From contig NZ_BCNM01000003.1 in the NCBI RefSeq assembly GCF_001514495.1, forward strand, positions 62,001-126,000: a DNA stretch of 64,000 nt, given 5' to 3'. Source of the DNA: Paenibacillus pabuli NBRC 13638 (lineage in GTDB: Bacteria; Bacillota; Bacilli; Paenibacillales; Paenibacillaceae). The notes under the pieces were generated by a model that had not been told where the DNA came from, made no database searches, and was given only the letters and a program-made list of their open reading frames with translations. Positions within the stretch are counted from its first letter, which is position 1. Each line of letters opens with the position of its first letter. Below, in pieces: positions 46,692-54,805 of this stretch. Position numbers and translations under genes: made by a program.

Positions 46692-46719
46692 AGCAGCTGC
46701 TGGATTACCAGCAGCTGCT
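46692..46719 (-). terminator. Terminator between the AraC and GH43 genes
   Basis: AGCAGCTGCTGG and CCAGCAGCTGCT form a perfect 12-bp stem with the four-base loop ATTA. The minus strand continues with TTATTTAATTT, so it mainly ends the GH43 gene. Confidence 0.85.
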
Positions 46720-46753
46720 CTGTCTGTACGCAGATCGAATCATATTCAGCCTT

Positions 46754-48175
46754 TTATTCTAATGTGAATGAGGCCAAGCTTGCTCCTCCCGACCCCCTGT
46801 AAGTAAAATACAAAGCCTGTTTGCCATCCGGAACCGTTATTTCGGCCGTATATTTTTTCCATTCATTCGTAAAATGTACCGGGATCATTCCCAGCACAGG
46901 ACCGTCCCATGCGGTTTTAACCTCGAAGACTCCATTACAATATCCGCGCACCTTGACCGTGACCTGACGGATTCCGTTACAATCGAAATATTTAAAACCT
47001 GCCGTGGCTGATTCCACCATATTGGCAATATATCCGGTCTCTTCATCGCCGTCTCTTCCATCCTGGGTAATCTTCGGAAAGCGGCTGTCCAGCCATGCAC
47101 CCTGTCCGAAACCTCCAGTATACACTTGATCATCTTTCGTAAAAAGATTGCATGCAAGGTACGCAGGGTACTCCCCTTTTCCTTCAAGTGGCCCCCCATT
47201 CAGGCCGCAGGAAGTCAATTCCACCTGAGAAATGGCTCCGACCCCATCAAAAAAGATCCGTTCGATACAACCCTGACGGTTGAATGCGTCCCCGTTCGTA
47301 TGGCGGTGATAAAAAATGTACCAGTCCCCGTTTATTTCGACAATGCTGCCGTGGTTATTGCCGCCATAATACATCGGCTTGTCAGCTGGTTTATAGGAAT
47401 CAATATGTAGATCACAGTTGCTAACGATAACGCCCTGATATTCAAACCCTCTGTTTGGAAATTTGCTGGTAGCATAACATAATTCATGCATGACGATCGA
47501 GGAATAAACCAAGTAGTAGATGTCCCCTCTCTTCCGGATGGAAGGTGCCTCAAAAAATTCATGTCCTTCAAATCCGCTGCCCTCGCTGTAGGGTTGACTA
47601 GGAGCGACGAATACAGGCTCATCCACAATCGTCAACATGTTCGGACCAAGCACCGTCACCATCGCGCCATGTCTCGATTGGTCTCCAGGCGCACAGAAAC
47701 CGGTATACAGGTAGGTATGCTGTCCTTCGGTGAATACGCCGGGATCGAATTGAGGCTCGTCCCCTTCTCTTTCTCCCAGTCGAGTGCCGTCGGCATATTC
47801 TACATAGCCGTAGAATTCAAATTTTCCGGCAGGTGTATCGCATACAGCCACAGAAACAACCGGCACTTTATCCAGCACATAATAAAGATAATAACGTCCG
47901 TCAGGACCTAACGTAACATCTGGTGCATAAAGGCACATACTGCCATCCGGATTTAGCGGATCATCTGTTTTTCGGTAGATCACACCTTCATTTCGCCAAT
48001 TCCCCAGGTCGTTCACTGGCGCCGACCAGCATATATAGTCGTTCAAACAAAAGACATGTCCATTAAACCGGTCATGCGAACCATACACATATACTCTGCC
48101 GTCAAACACATAAGGCTCACTATCAGGAACATACTCCCAGGATGGAAGGTATGGATTTAGCCCCTGTTTCTTCAT
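46754..48175 (-). CDS. GH43 arabinofuranosidase-like glycosidase
   Basis: A 473-residue GH43 protein without signal peptide. The propeller domain (1 to about 330) has acid residues in VPDSEPYVFDGRVY, QFDPGVFTEG and FFEAPSIRKRGDIYYLVYS; a C-terminal carbohydrate-binding domain of the CBM6 kind (about 345-473) ends GGASLASFTLE. Family members with this start are mostly alpha-L-arabinofuranosidases or beta-xylosidases. GAGGAGTG precedes the start. A perfect 16-base palindrome lies 90 bases upstream. Confidence 0.85.
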   Translation of the reverse strand: MKKQGLNPYLPSWEYVPDSEPYVFDGRVYVYGSHDRFNGHVFCLNDYICWSAPVNDLGNWRNEGVIYRKTDDPLNPDGSMCLYAPDVTLGPDGRYYLYYVLDKVPVVSVAVCDTPAGKFEFYGYVEYADGTRLGEREGDEPQFDPGVFTEGQHTYLYTGFCAPGDQSRHGAMVTVLGPNMLTIVDEPVFVAPSQPYSEGSGFEGHEFFEAPSIRKRGDIYYLVYSSIVMHELCYATSKFPNRGFEYQGVIVSNCDLHIDSYKPADKPMYYGGNNHGSIVEINGDWYIFYHRHTNGDAFNRQGCIERIFFDGVGAISQVELTSCGLNGGPLEGKGEYPAYLACNLFTKDDQVYTGGFGQGAWLDSRFPKITQDGRDGDEETGYIANMVESATAGFKYFDCNGIRQVTVKVRGYCNGVFEVKTAWDGPVLGMIPVHFTNEWKKYTAEITVPDGKQALYFTYRGSGGASLASFTLE

Positions 48176-48264
48176 TCAGCTACACTCCTCGCAGAGACAT
48201 ATAGTCATTTGATTATTTAAAAGTAAGGTTTCTGACTGTTCGATGCAATGACATATCCTAAAGT

Positions 48265-48280
48265 ATTATTGATCAATAAT
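48265..48280. promoter_or_regulatory. Operator-like palindrome before the GH43 gene
   Basis: ATTATTGATCAATAAT is a perfect 16-base inverted repeat in the region 90 bases upstream of the GH43 start. Possible regulator site; which protein binds is unknown. The remaining intergenic DNA shows no gene. Confidence 0.4.
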
Positions 48281-48416
48281 CATATTCAACATTCGATATT
48301 AATGACTGACTCTCGCCTCGAGCAGTACAAATTCCATTCTTTTTTTCGCCATGCATCCTTGATCGGCTGGTAAGCCCGTGTTTGGGCCATCTATTCCACT
48401 ATGGAATGAAGCGAAC

Positions 48417-48458
48417 AACAAGTAGCCCATCAGGCTGATGCCTGCTAGGCTACTTGTT
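48417..48458 (-). terminator. Terminator of the esterase/beta-helix gene
   Basis: AACAAGTAGCC (48417-48427) pairs perfectly with GGCTACTTGTT (48448-48458), and the loop can pair further. On the minus strand TGTTCGCTTC follows. It starts nine bases past the stop. Confidence 0.85.
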
Positions 48459-48466
48459 CTGATCTT

Positions 48467-51400
48467 TTATAACTCGGTAACTGTCACACCAGCTGCTTTG
48501 TAATAGTCTTCATTCACGTTGTTTAGAATGTTGGCCTTCAGCAGAATGCCGAGCCCGGCAAAGAGACCAATTCCGTTTGTATTACCTTCAATTCGGTTAT
48601 TTTCAATCACCACATTCTCGGGGTCCCCTTCGCCAACATTGCTTGCTCCGGCATCGCCTTTGTCGCGCTCAAGCCGCACGCCCCAGTAGCCGCTGGCGGT
48701 ATTGTTACGGATCACATTGCCTCGAATTACCGTACCCGGTCCGTTCAGCACTTTGATTCCTGCCGCATCTGCAATCGCGGTTGTATTCTTGATAAGATTA
48801 TCCTCAATTACTGTATCAGGGGTGCCCATGGTTACCGAAACGCCGATTTGGCTGTTTGTTATCGTGTTGTCATGAATGTAGTTTCCTTTACCCGACTTGC
48901 TGTGGTTGCTCGGTGCTGACCCCCCTGTATTGCCGAGTCCAATCCCTGCGCCGGTCAGCACATCCGTAATCACATTACCGGAGATTTCATTCAAATACTC
49001 CAATTCACCATGAAGATCAATAGCATCCAGCTTCGTTCCGTTAAATGTATTGCCGCGCAGCACATTGTTATGTGCCACAAACTGGATCAACGCTCCATGT
49101 CTGAGATAAGGACCCTCAAATGTGCTGTCCTCCACCACATTCCATATCGTATCATTGTCAAAGCCGAGCCGATCGGTCTTGGCCGTTCCCTGAATGGAAA
49201 TGCCATAGCCTGAACCTCCAGGGCCCAGATCTGTTGCATTGCGGAAGGTTGCATGCTTCACAACAACATCGCGGCTGTGTTCGATGCGAATCGCCATTCG
49301 TTTGAATTTCTCCACAATCACGCCATCGATCGTAATGTCATACGATGGTGCCTCACCATAGTTGGCGATGTGAATCAGGCTATCCGGCCCCCCTGCGGAG
49401 GGGTTGTTGGATTTGTGATCGGTCATGTAGCTGCCAGACCAGGATGAGGTTAGGGTCATGTTGGATACGAGAATGCTATGCTGAGCCGATGCTTTCAAGA
49501 CGGCGCTGCCTGTCACCTGATCCAGCGATGTCTTGAGTACCGTTCCTTCACGGCTCTCTCCTCTCAGGTTCACCCCGGATTTGAGCATCAGATTGGTAGT
49601 TCCATCCGGCCCGGACAACAAATTGTACACGCCATCAGGCAAAAACACTTCATCACCGACATTGGCCTCATCAATAGCGGCCTGAATGGCAGGTCGGTCA
49701 TCACTCGTATTATCAGCCATATCAATTCCGTAGTCCCGTACATCAATCGTACGTCCAGTTACAGCATGAGGAGAATGGACTGCATGTGGTGTGCCATCGG
49801 TTTCCGTCAGACCTGGAGCGATAAAGGGCACCGTCCCCTCCGGAGGCTGGGGCTCCATGTATGGAATCAGGGCAACAGGCGTGCCTCCCCCTGCAAAAGG
49901 GGCATACAGATGCACATCCGTCAGACTCGTATAAATACTTGAATCGGAATTGCCATGCCCGGTGATCCGTACATAACGTGCAGAAGTATCCGGGATATCA
50001 AACGCCTGCATTTCTGTTGTATTCCCGTTGCTTTCTCCATTGAATACCTGGGTCCAATGATCACCGTCAACAGAGGTTTCGATCTCAAAGAAAGTCTTCC
50101 GCACATTCCCTTTGTAAAAACCAATCCCAACATAACCCACTTGCTGCGCCTGCCCCAGATCAAATGTGATCCACTGCCCCTCTCCGGCAACAGACCAGCG
50201 TGTATAGCTGTTATTGTCGATGGTGTTGGTCGCCAGGTTGCCGTCGCTGCCGCTTGCCGAGACGGAAGCCACAGGCAGGGAGGATATCGGAACGGCAAGA
50301 GTGGTCAAATCGGTTGATAGAGCACTGCTGACATGGCCCGCCTCGTCAATCGCCCTCACTTGAAATGTATACGGCGTTCCGGCTGCAAGTCCGCTGTCCC
50401 GAAATGACTGCTTTCCTTGTTCAGCCAGCAGAACTCCACCCCGATAGATCCGGTAGGCAGATACTCCCGTATCATCGATGGCCTCAGGCCATCTCAGTTC
50501 CGCAAAATCCGTTCCCCAGTTACGAATCTCCAACTCGGCTCCCTGCACCCATTCCGGTGACTGCGTGTCACTGCCCTCTTCGACTAAAGCAATAACAGAT
50601 AACTGTGGACGCGGATTGCTCGTTCCGTTGGCTTCCTTGGTATATACGTTTACAGAGACGCCTGTTGCTCCTGCATCTGCGAGCAGAAATGCCACCTTCC
50701 CGACACCTGAACGGCTCTTCACATAATCAGTTACATCCACGTCATAGACGGCCGGGCTTCCATTCCGATCTGCCGTGACCTGGAATGTGCCAAGCAGCGA
50801 ATCTTCGCTGAGGCTTTGGACCGGGGCATTCGACCAGGTTAACGATGATTCGCTCCAGTCCGTTGCATCCAAACCATATAGAGACAACTCGGTGTCGATA
50901 TTCGATGTGCCTTTCTTAGCGGCAATCCGTAGTCGATACCGGTCTCCTTCAGGCTCATTTTCGGTCAGATCGAATTTGAAATACACATATTTCTTGGTCG
51001 ATGAAGTAGAAGAGATGCTTAGTAATCCGGTGCTGGAGCCTGTGGCCTGATTGAAATTCAGGTCAGGCTTGCTGCTATCAATCGCCGCATCGTCGCTCGG
51101 TAGCTTGCTGGCGATGATCTTCTCAATCAACGGTTTTTCTTCATTCACTCCTTCATCTTCAGGCGAAGTGTCTTCGGGATTGCTTTTGAAAATAATGGGT
51201 TCCGTAACAATCCGGTTCTTCACATGTTCATCAAGGAAGGCCCATGCCTCCGCATTGGCAACCTCGGAAGCCATCCCTGTAAATCCATGACCCTGACCGG
51301 GTACGACTTTCATATCCACAATCGGGACACCCGCAGATTGAAGCTGTCCCGCAAAAGTAACACTGTCGGTATAGGGAATAGTGACGTCAGCATCACCGTG

Positions 51401-52792
51401 CCGAATCCAGAATGGTGGATCATCCGGTGAAGCATACGTGCCAGGCATGGCAAGTCTGGCCTGTTCCGGTACATCAAATGCACGATGCCCGCCAAGCAGA
51501 GCCGTGACCGAGCTGTAGTTATTGGCAAATGTCGTCGTAAAATCAGCCGGTCCGTACCAGTCGGCGACCGCTTGCACCTTATCGGAATATTCAGGCCAGC
51601 CACCAGACCCTTCGAGATCAGGTGCCTCAACCGTCACTCCCGTATCGAGCACTACGGGATCACCAGCGACCATGTCCCCTGTTGTTCCGAGTAATCCAGC
51701 CAGGTGGCCGCCCGCAGATGATCCCCAGACGCCGATACGACTCGGATCCAGATTGTACTCGGCTGCATGGGCCCGCAAATATCGGATAGCAAGCTTCACA
51801 TCCTGAATCTGGGCAGGGAAAGGCGCTTCAGGCGTCAGCCGGTAGTCCAGAGATACACCGATATAACCACGTTTGAGTACATAATTGCATATGGAGATCA
51901 ATGCCTGCTTACGGTCCCCGTGATTCCATCCACCTCCGTGGATATAGACCATGACCGGCATCGGTTCAGCTGCCGCTGTCTCGGGAACAGCAATGGAAGA
52001 ATAGATTGCTCGCCCACCAGCCGTACCAATCTCCACATCCTCGTATAAAATTACGCCTGGTGGAGGCGTAAATTCAGTATTCTCCTCTCCAGGCGGCACT
52101 GGGGATGGCGCAGGCGTTACACCGGGAATAGCCTGACCGTAAATGGCAACATTGTCGATATACATGTTGGCCTGCATGACATCTCCTGTCCGAAAACGAA
52201 TTTTTACCGTGCTGTTATTGTTCGCTTCCGCACCCAGCGTCCAGCTTTTTAGCGTATTCCCTTCCTTGTTCTTCAGGTCTGGAGTGCCTGGGGGAAGTTC
52301 AAATGTCTCCAGCATTGCCCAGGAACTGCCCCCGTCCTTCGACCATTCGATGATGATGCTTCCGCTTATATAGGACGAGGCGCGTGTGTAGTAGCTCAGC
52401 CGAATATTTCCGTATCCAGTCAGATCAAGCGGCAGCGCGAGTGCGTCGGTTCCGTCCATCTTGATCAGGTTGGGCAGCGAGGGTGCGGTTGTGGAAGATG
52501 ACGTTTTGGCCTTGCTTCCCCCTCCCCCTTCTTGCAGCCAGGGGGCTCTCAGTGCAATTCCGCCTGTAGAGCCAAAGTTGTCCGGGTCATCAAAGTTTTC
52601 CGTGTAAATTTCCAACTCTGGACCTTCCGGATCCGGGATATTTTCTTCCTGCGTAACATTTAAAATGGAATGAGGAACAGCGTCTTCCATCGCCCGGACT
52701 TCATGCACGGGAACGGTAATACCGCTAATGAGTATGACAGACATGGCAACACGTACAACCCGCTTCTTCCACGTTTTGAACACGTCATTCAC
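48467..52792 (-). CDS. Secreted esterase / beta-helix polysaccharide enzyme
   Basis: A 1441-residue exported protein. Order: signal peptide (1-35), beta-sandwich (about 60-215), BD-FAE-type alpha/beta esterase (about 235-520) with the oxyanion HGGGW, the nucleophile in GSSAGG near residue 355 and the His in GQGHGFTG, a DNRLRE-like domain (about 555-735), fibronectin III (about 745-835), F5/8-type discoidin/CBM32 (about 840-985) and a right-handed beta-helix (about 1025-1440) starting IDVRDYGIDMADNTSDDRPA. The helix domain resembles pectate-lyase-like enzymes. The fusion suggests removal of ester groups plus backbone cleavage of one polysaccharide. The GTG at 52792 has GGAGGGG six bases upstream. 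Confidence 0.85.
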   Translation of the reverse strand: MNDVFKTWKKRVVRVAMSVILISGITVPVHEVRAMEDAVPHSILNVTQEENIPDPEGPELEIYTENFDDPDNFGSTGGIALRAPWLQEGGGGSKAKTSSSTTAPSLPNLIKMDGTDALALPLDLTGYGNIRLSYYTRASSYISGSIIIEWSKDGGSSWAMLETFELPPGTPDLKNKEGNTLKSWTLGAEANNNSTVKIRFRTGDVMQANMYIDNVAIYGQAIPGVTPAPSPVPPGEENTEFTPPPGVILYEDVEIGTAGGRAIYSSIAVPETAAAEPMPVMVYIHGGGWNHGDRKQALISICNYVLKRGYIGVSLDYRLTPEAPFPAQIQDVKLAIRYLRAHAAEYNLDPSRIGVWGSSAGGHLAGLLGTTGDMVAGDPVVLDTGVTVEAPDLEGSGGWPEYSDKVQAVADWYGPADFTTTFANNYSSVTALLGGHRAFDVPEQARLAMPGTYASPDDPPFWIRHGDADVTIPYTDSVTFAGQLQSAGVPIVDMKVVPGQGHGFTGMASEVANAEAWAFLDEHVKNRIVTEPIIFKSNPEDTSPEDEGVNEEKPLIEKIIASKLPSDDAAIDSSKPDLNFNQATGSSTGLLSISSTSSTKKYVYFKFDLTENEPEGDRYRLRIAAKKGTSNIDTELSLYGLDATDWSESSLTWSNAPVQSLSEDSLLGTFQVTADRNGSPAVYDVDVTDYVKSRSGVGKVAFLLADAGATGVSVNVYTKEANGTSNPRPQLSVIALVEEGSDTQSPEWVQGAELEIRNWGTDFAELRWPEAIDDTGVSAYRIYRGGVLLAEQGKQSFRDSGLAAGTPYTFQVRAIDEAGHVSSALSTDLTTLAVPISSLPVASVSASGSDGNLATNTIDNNSYTRWSVAGEGQWITFDLGQAQQVGYVGIGFYKGNVRKTFFEIETSVDGDHWTQVFNGESNGNTTEMQAFDIPDTSARYVRITGHGNSDSSIYTSLTDVHLYAPFAGGGTPVALIPYMEPQPPEGTVPFIAPGLTETDGTPHAVHSPHAVTGRTIDVRDYGIDMADNTSDDRPAIQAAIDEANVGDEVFLPDGVYNLLSGPDGTTNLMLKSGVNLRGESREGTVLKTSLDQVTGSAVLKASAQHSILVSNMTLTSSWSGSYMTDHKSNNPSAGGPDSLIHIANYGEAPSYDITIDGVIVEKFKRMAIRIEHSRDVVVKHATFRNATDLGPGGSGYGISIQGTAKTDRLGFDNDTIWNVVEDSTFEGPYLRHGALIQFVAHNNVLRGNTFNGTKLDAIDLHGELEYLNEISGNVITDVLTGAGIGLGNTGGSAPSNHSKSGKGNYIHDNTITNSQIGVSVTMGTPDTVIEDNLIKNTTAIADAAGIKVLNGPGTVIRGNVIRNNTASGYWGVRLERDKGDAGASNVGEGDPENVVIENNRIEGNTNGIGLFAGLGILLKANILNNVNEDYYKAAGVTVTEL

Positions 52793-52821
52793 TTGTATCC
52801 CCTCCGTATTCACCTGACTTG

Positions 52822-52884
52822 CCACTCCGAAGACAGAACAACCTTCCGATCGCTGTTATCGTGTAAAATGTATTGTTCAGCTTA
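52822..52884. repeat. MITE-like element, internally deleted copy
   Basis: The start CCACTCCGAAGACAGAA.AACCTTCCGATCGCTGTTATC matches the left interior of copy 1 and copy 2, then jumps directly to GTGTAAAATG..TTCAGCTT, their right end. The inner hairpin and all sequence between are missing. It lies between the binding-lipoprotein and esterase genes. Confidence 0.65.
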
Positions 52885-52889
52885 AAGAG

Positions 52890-54440
52890 TTAGCGACGCG
52901 GTGCGGACACGCCTTCACCCTTCTTGAATTTCTCCGTAGCCTCCTTGATGGCTTGATCGCCGCCCTTGGATTTCCATTCCTCAACTACCTTCGGCCAATC
53001 GGAGATCGGTTCCTTACCATAAACCATCTTGATCATGTGCGTGAGCAATACTTGGGGCGGTGTATCCGAATTGGGCGCAATATCGGGATTCTGTACAAAA
53101 GCTTCCAAACGTGGATCAAAGTTGATGCCATCCCGGCCTTCTTTGGCTAAAATGGTATCGTAAATATTCATCAGCTTTCTGCCTTCTTCTGTCAACGATA
53201 ACGAGCCTTTATTGTACGTCGTGTCCTGTACGAACCATAAGAACGACTGACGGTAACGCTCTTCGTCCACACCAGCGGAGTCGGTTGGCGCTGTGTAAGA
53301 AATGACGCCATTATCCTCTGTGTAGGTCTCTCCTTCTGTGCCGTATGTGAAAAACTTCTCCGCTTCTTCAGACACCATCCAGTTAAAGAAACGGATAATG
53401 GAAGCCGGATCAGCCGCATCCTTATTAATAAAGTAGGCCCGGGTCACTGGCCCGTACAGATAGTAACCGCCCTTTCCGTCCGGGCCGACAGGGGAAGGGA
53501 TAATCTCGATTTTGGCATCGGGAACCGACGCTTTAATCTGCTTCTCCCATTGGATCAATTCGTTGGCGTTCATGGACCACATGCCTGCTTTGCCAGAGAG
53601 AATCGTATTTTTGAATACCGTGGAATTGATGGTCGCGAACTCTTTGTTGATCAGCCCTTCCTCGTACATCGTTTTATAGACCGTTAGAGCTTGCTGCATA
53701 TTCTCGTTATCCATAAATTTCGGTACAACCTGGTCGCCCTGCTGCTCCATCATGGACAGAAACTGCTGCACGTCATAGGCGCCGAAAAAGGTGTCTGCAT
53801 ATTTGAAATCTTCCCGTCCCATATACGGATTCTCCACACCGAGCTTCTTAAAGGCGCGCAAAACCTCCATAGTCTCCTCGACCGTAGTGGGCACCGGTAG
53901 TCCGGTTTTGTCCAGCAGATCCTTGCGAATCCAGGTTGCCCGTCTGGACGGATTGGATAAATACTCGGGGATGGCATAGATCTTGCCGTCATGGGTTACC
54001 TGGTCCCAGGCTTCCTTGGGCACGGCTTTGAGCAAATCCTGCCCGTACTGCTGCAGCAGTTCATCCAGCGGCTGAAATACTCCGGCTTCGACCGAGCCTG
54101 CCATCTCTTTGCCGTTGACACCGCCGTCACCCTGTACCACGTCAGGAATGTCATTGGTGGCAAACATCTGGACCATTTTCTGTTCATATTCCTTATGGGG
54201 CACCAGGACAATTTTCAGATCCGTATTGGTCAGATCCTCCAGCTTTTTCACCCATTTATCCTGGTTGATGTCCGGCGACTTCTCTACATACGTATAGGCC
54301 AGCGTACGCAAAGACATGGAGAACTTCGTTTTGCCGTCTTCCCCGCCCTCACCGGATGCCGCTCCACTCCCTTTGTTGCATCCCGCCAAAACGGTTGCCG
54401 CCAGCAATAGCGTCATGCCTGTGACCATCCACTTTTTCAT
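52890..54440 (-). CDS. Sugar-binding lipoprotein (family 1)
   Basis: A 516-residue LplA-type binding protein with a lipoprotein signal ending VLAGC (Cys21), then a Gly/Glu-rich linker. DIPDVVQGDGGVNGKEMAG and GLINKEFATINSTVFKNTIL are typical of the fold. It likely delivers uronic-acid oligosaccharides to the two permeases encoded further upstream at 60926-62794, from which it is separated by regulators and enzymes. It has its own promoter region with a palindrome at 54487 and is followed by the esterase gene. Confidence 0.9.
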   Translation of the reverse strand: MKKWMVTGMTLLLAATVLAGCNKGSGAASGEGGEDGKTKFSMSLRTLAYTYVEKSPDINQDKWVKKLEDLTNTDLKIVLVPHKEYEQKMVQMFATNDIPDVVQGDGGVNGKEMAGSVEAGVFQPLDELLQQYGQDLLKAVPKEAWDQVTHDGKIYAIPEYLSNPSRRATWIRKDLLDKTGLPVPTTVEETMEVLRAFKKLGVENPYMGREDFKYADTFFGAYDVQQFLSMMEQQGDQVVPKFMDNENMQQALTVYKTMYEEGLINKEFATINSTVFKNTILSGKAGMWSMNANELIQWEKQIKASVPDAKIEIIPSPVGPDGKGGYYLYGPVTRAYFINKDAADPASIIRFFNWMVSEEAEKFFTYGTEGETYTEDNGVISYTAPTDSAGVDEERYRQSFLWFVQDTTYNKGSLSLTEEGRKLMNIYDTILAKEGRDGINFDPRLEAFVQNPDIAPNSDTPPQVLLTHMIKMVYGKEPISDWPKVVEEWKSKGGDQAIKEATEKFKKGEGVSAPRR

Positions 54441-54486
54441 GCTACCCCTCTTTTCATCCTGATTTAGATTTAGGTATCACTTATCG

Positions 54487-54501
54487 GTGAAGCGCTTTCA
54501 T
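54487..54501 (-). promoter_or_regulatory. cre-like palindrome upstream of the binding lipoprotein
   Basis: GTGAAGCGCTTTCAT resembles the TGAAAGCGCTTNCA form of cre with one base missing in one arm. It lies 47 bases upstream of the lipoprotein start. Confidence 0.4.
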
Positions 54502-54510
54502 AAAGATGAT

Positions 54511-54547
54511 AAAACATCCCCACCGCCTGCAACAATGGGGATGTTTT
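54511..54547 (-). terminator. Terminator of the lyase operon
   Basis: AAAACATCCCCA (54511-54522) and TGGGGATGTTTT (54536-54547) form a perfect 12-bp stem. On the minus strand ATCATCTTTAT follows. It separates the heparinase-like gene from the binding-lipoprotein gene. Confidence 0.85.
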
Positions 54548-54609
54548 AGATGAGATTGCGTTTTCTTTAGGTCAGCACTCAGCATTCCACAGCATCCAGT
54601 CATATAGCA

Positions 54610-54805
54610 CTATATAAATTGAACGTACAAACTTTACACTCAGCCACTGCGATTGCAGTACCCTCTTCCGATCGCTGTTATCCCCAGATTTTTTTGATTC
54701 CCTTTTTCAGAGGGGAAAATCCGGGGATAAAGGCGAACGCTTCGCTTCTTCAGATGGGTTCTGCACTCTTCGTTCTTGTGTAAATATTCAGTTCATCTTA
54801 TCTAG
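54610..54805. repeat. MITE-like inverted-repeat element, copy 2
   Basis: About 196 bases related to 45415-45609 over the whole length. Ends CTATATAAATTGAAC and GTTCATCTTATCTAG are imperfect inverted repeats. The inner hairpin TTATCCCCAGATTTT / AAAATCCGGGGATAA spans 54678-54730. The right end overlaps the stop codon of the heparinase-like gene. Apart from this element and the terminator, the 360-base gap holds no gene. Confidence 0.75.
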
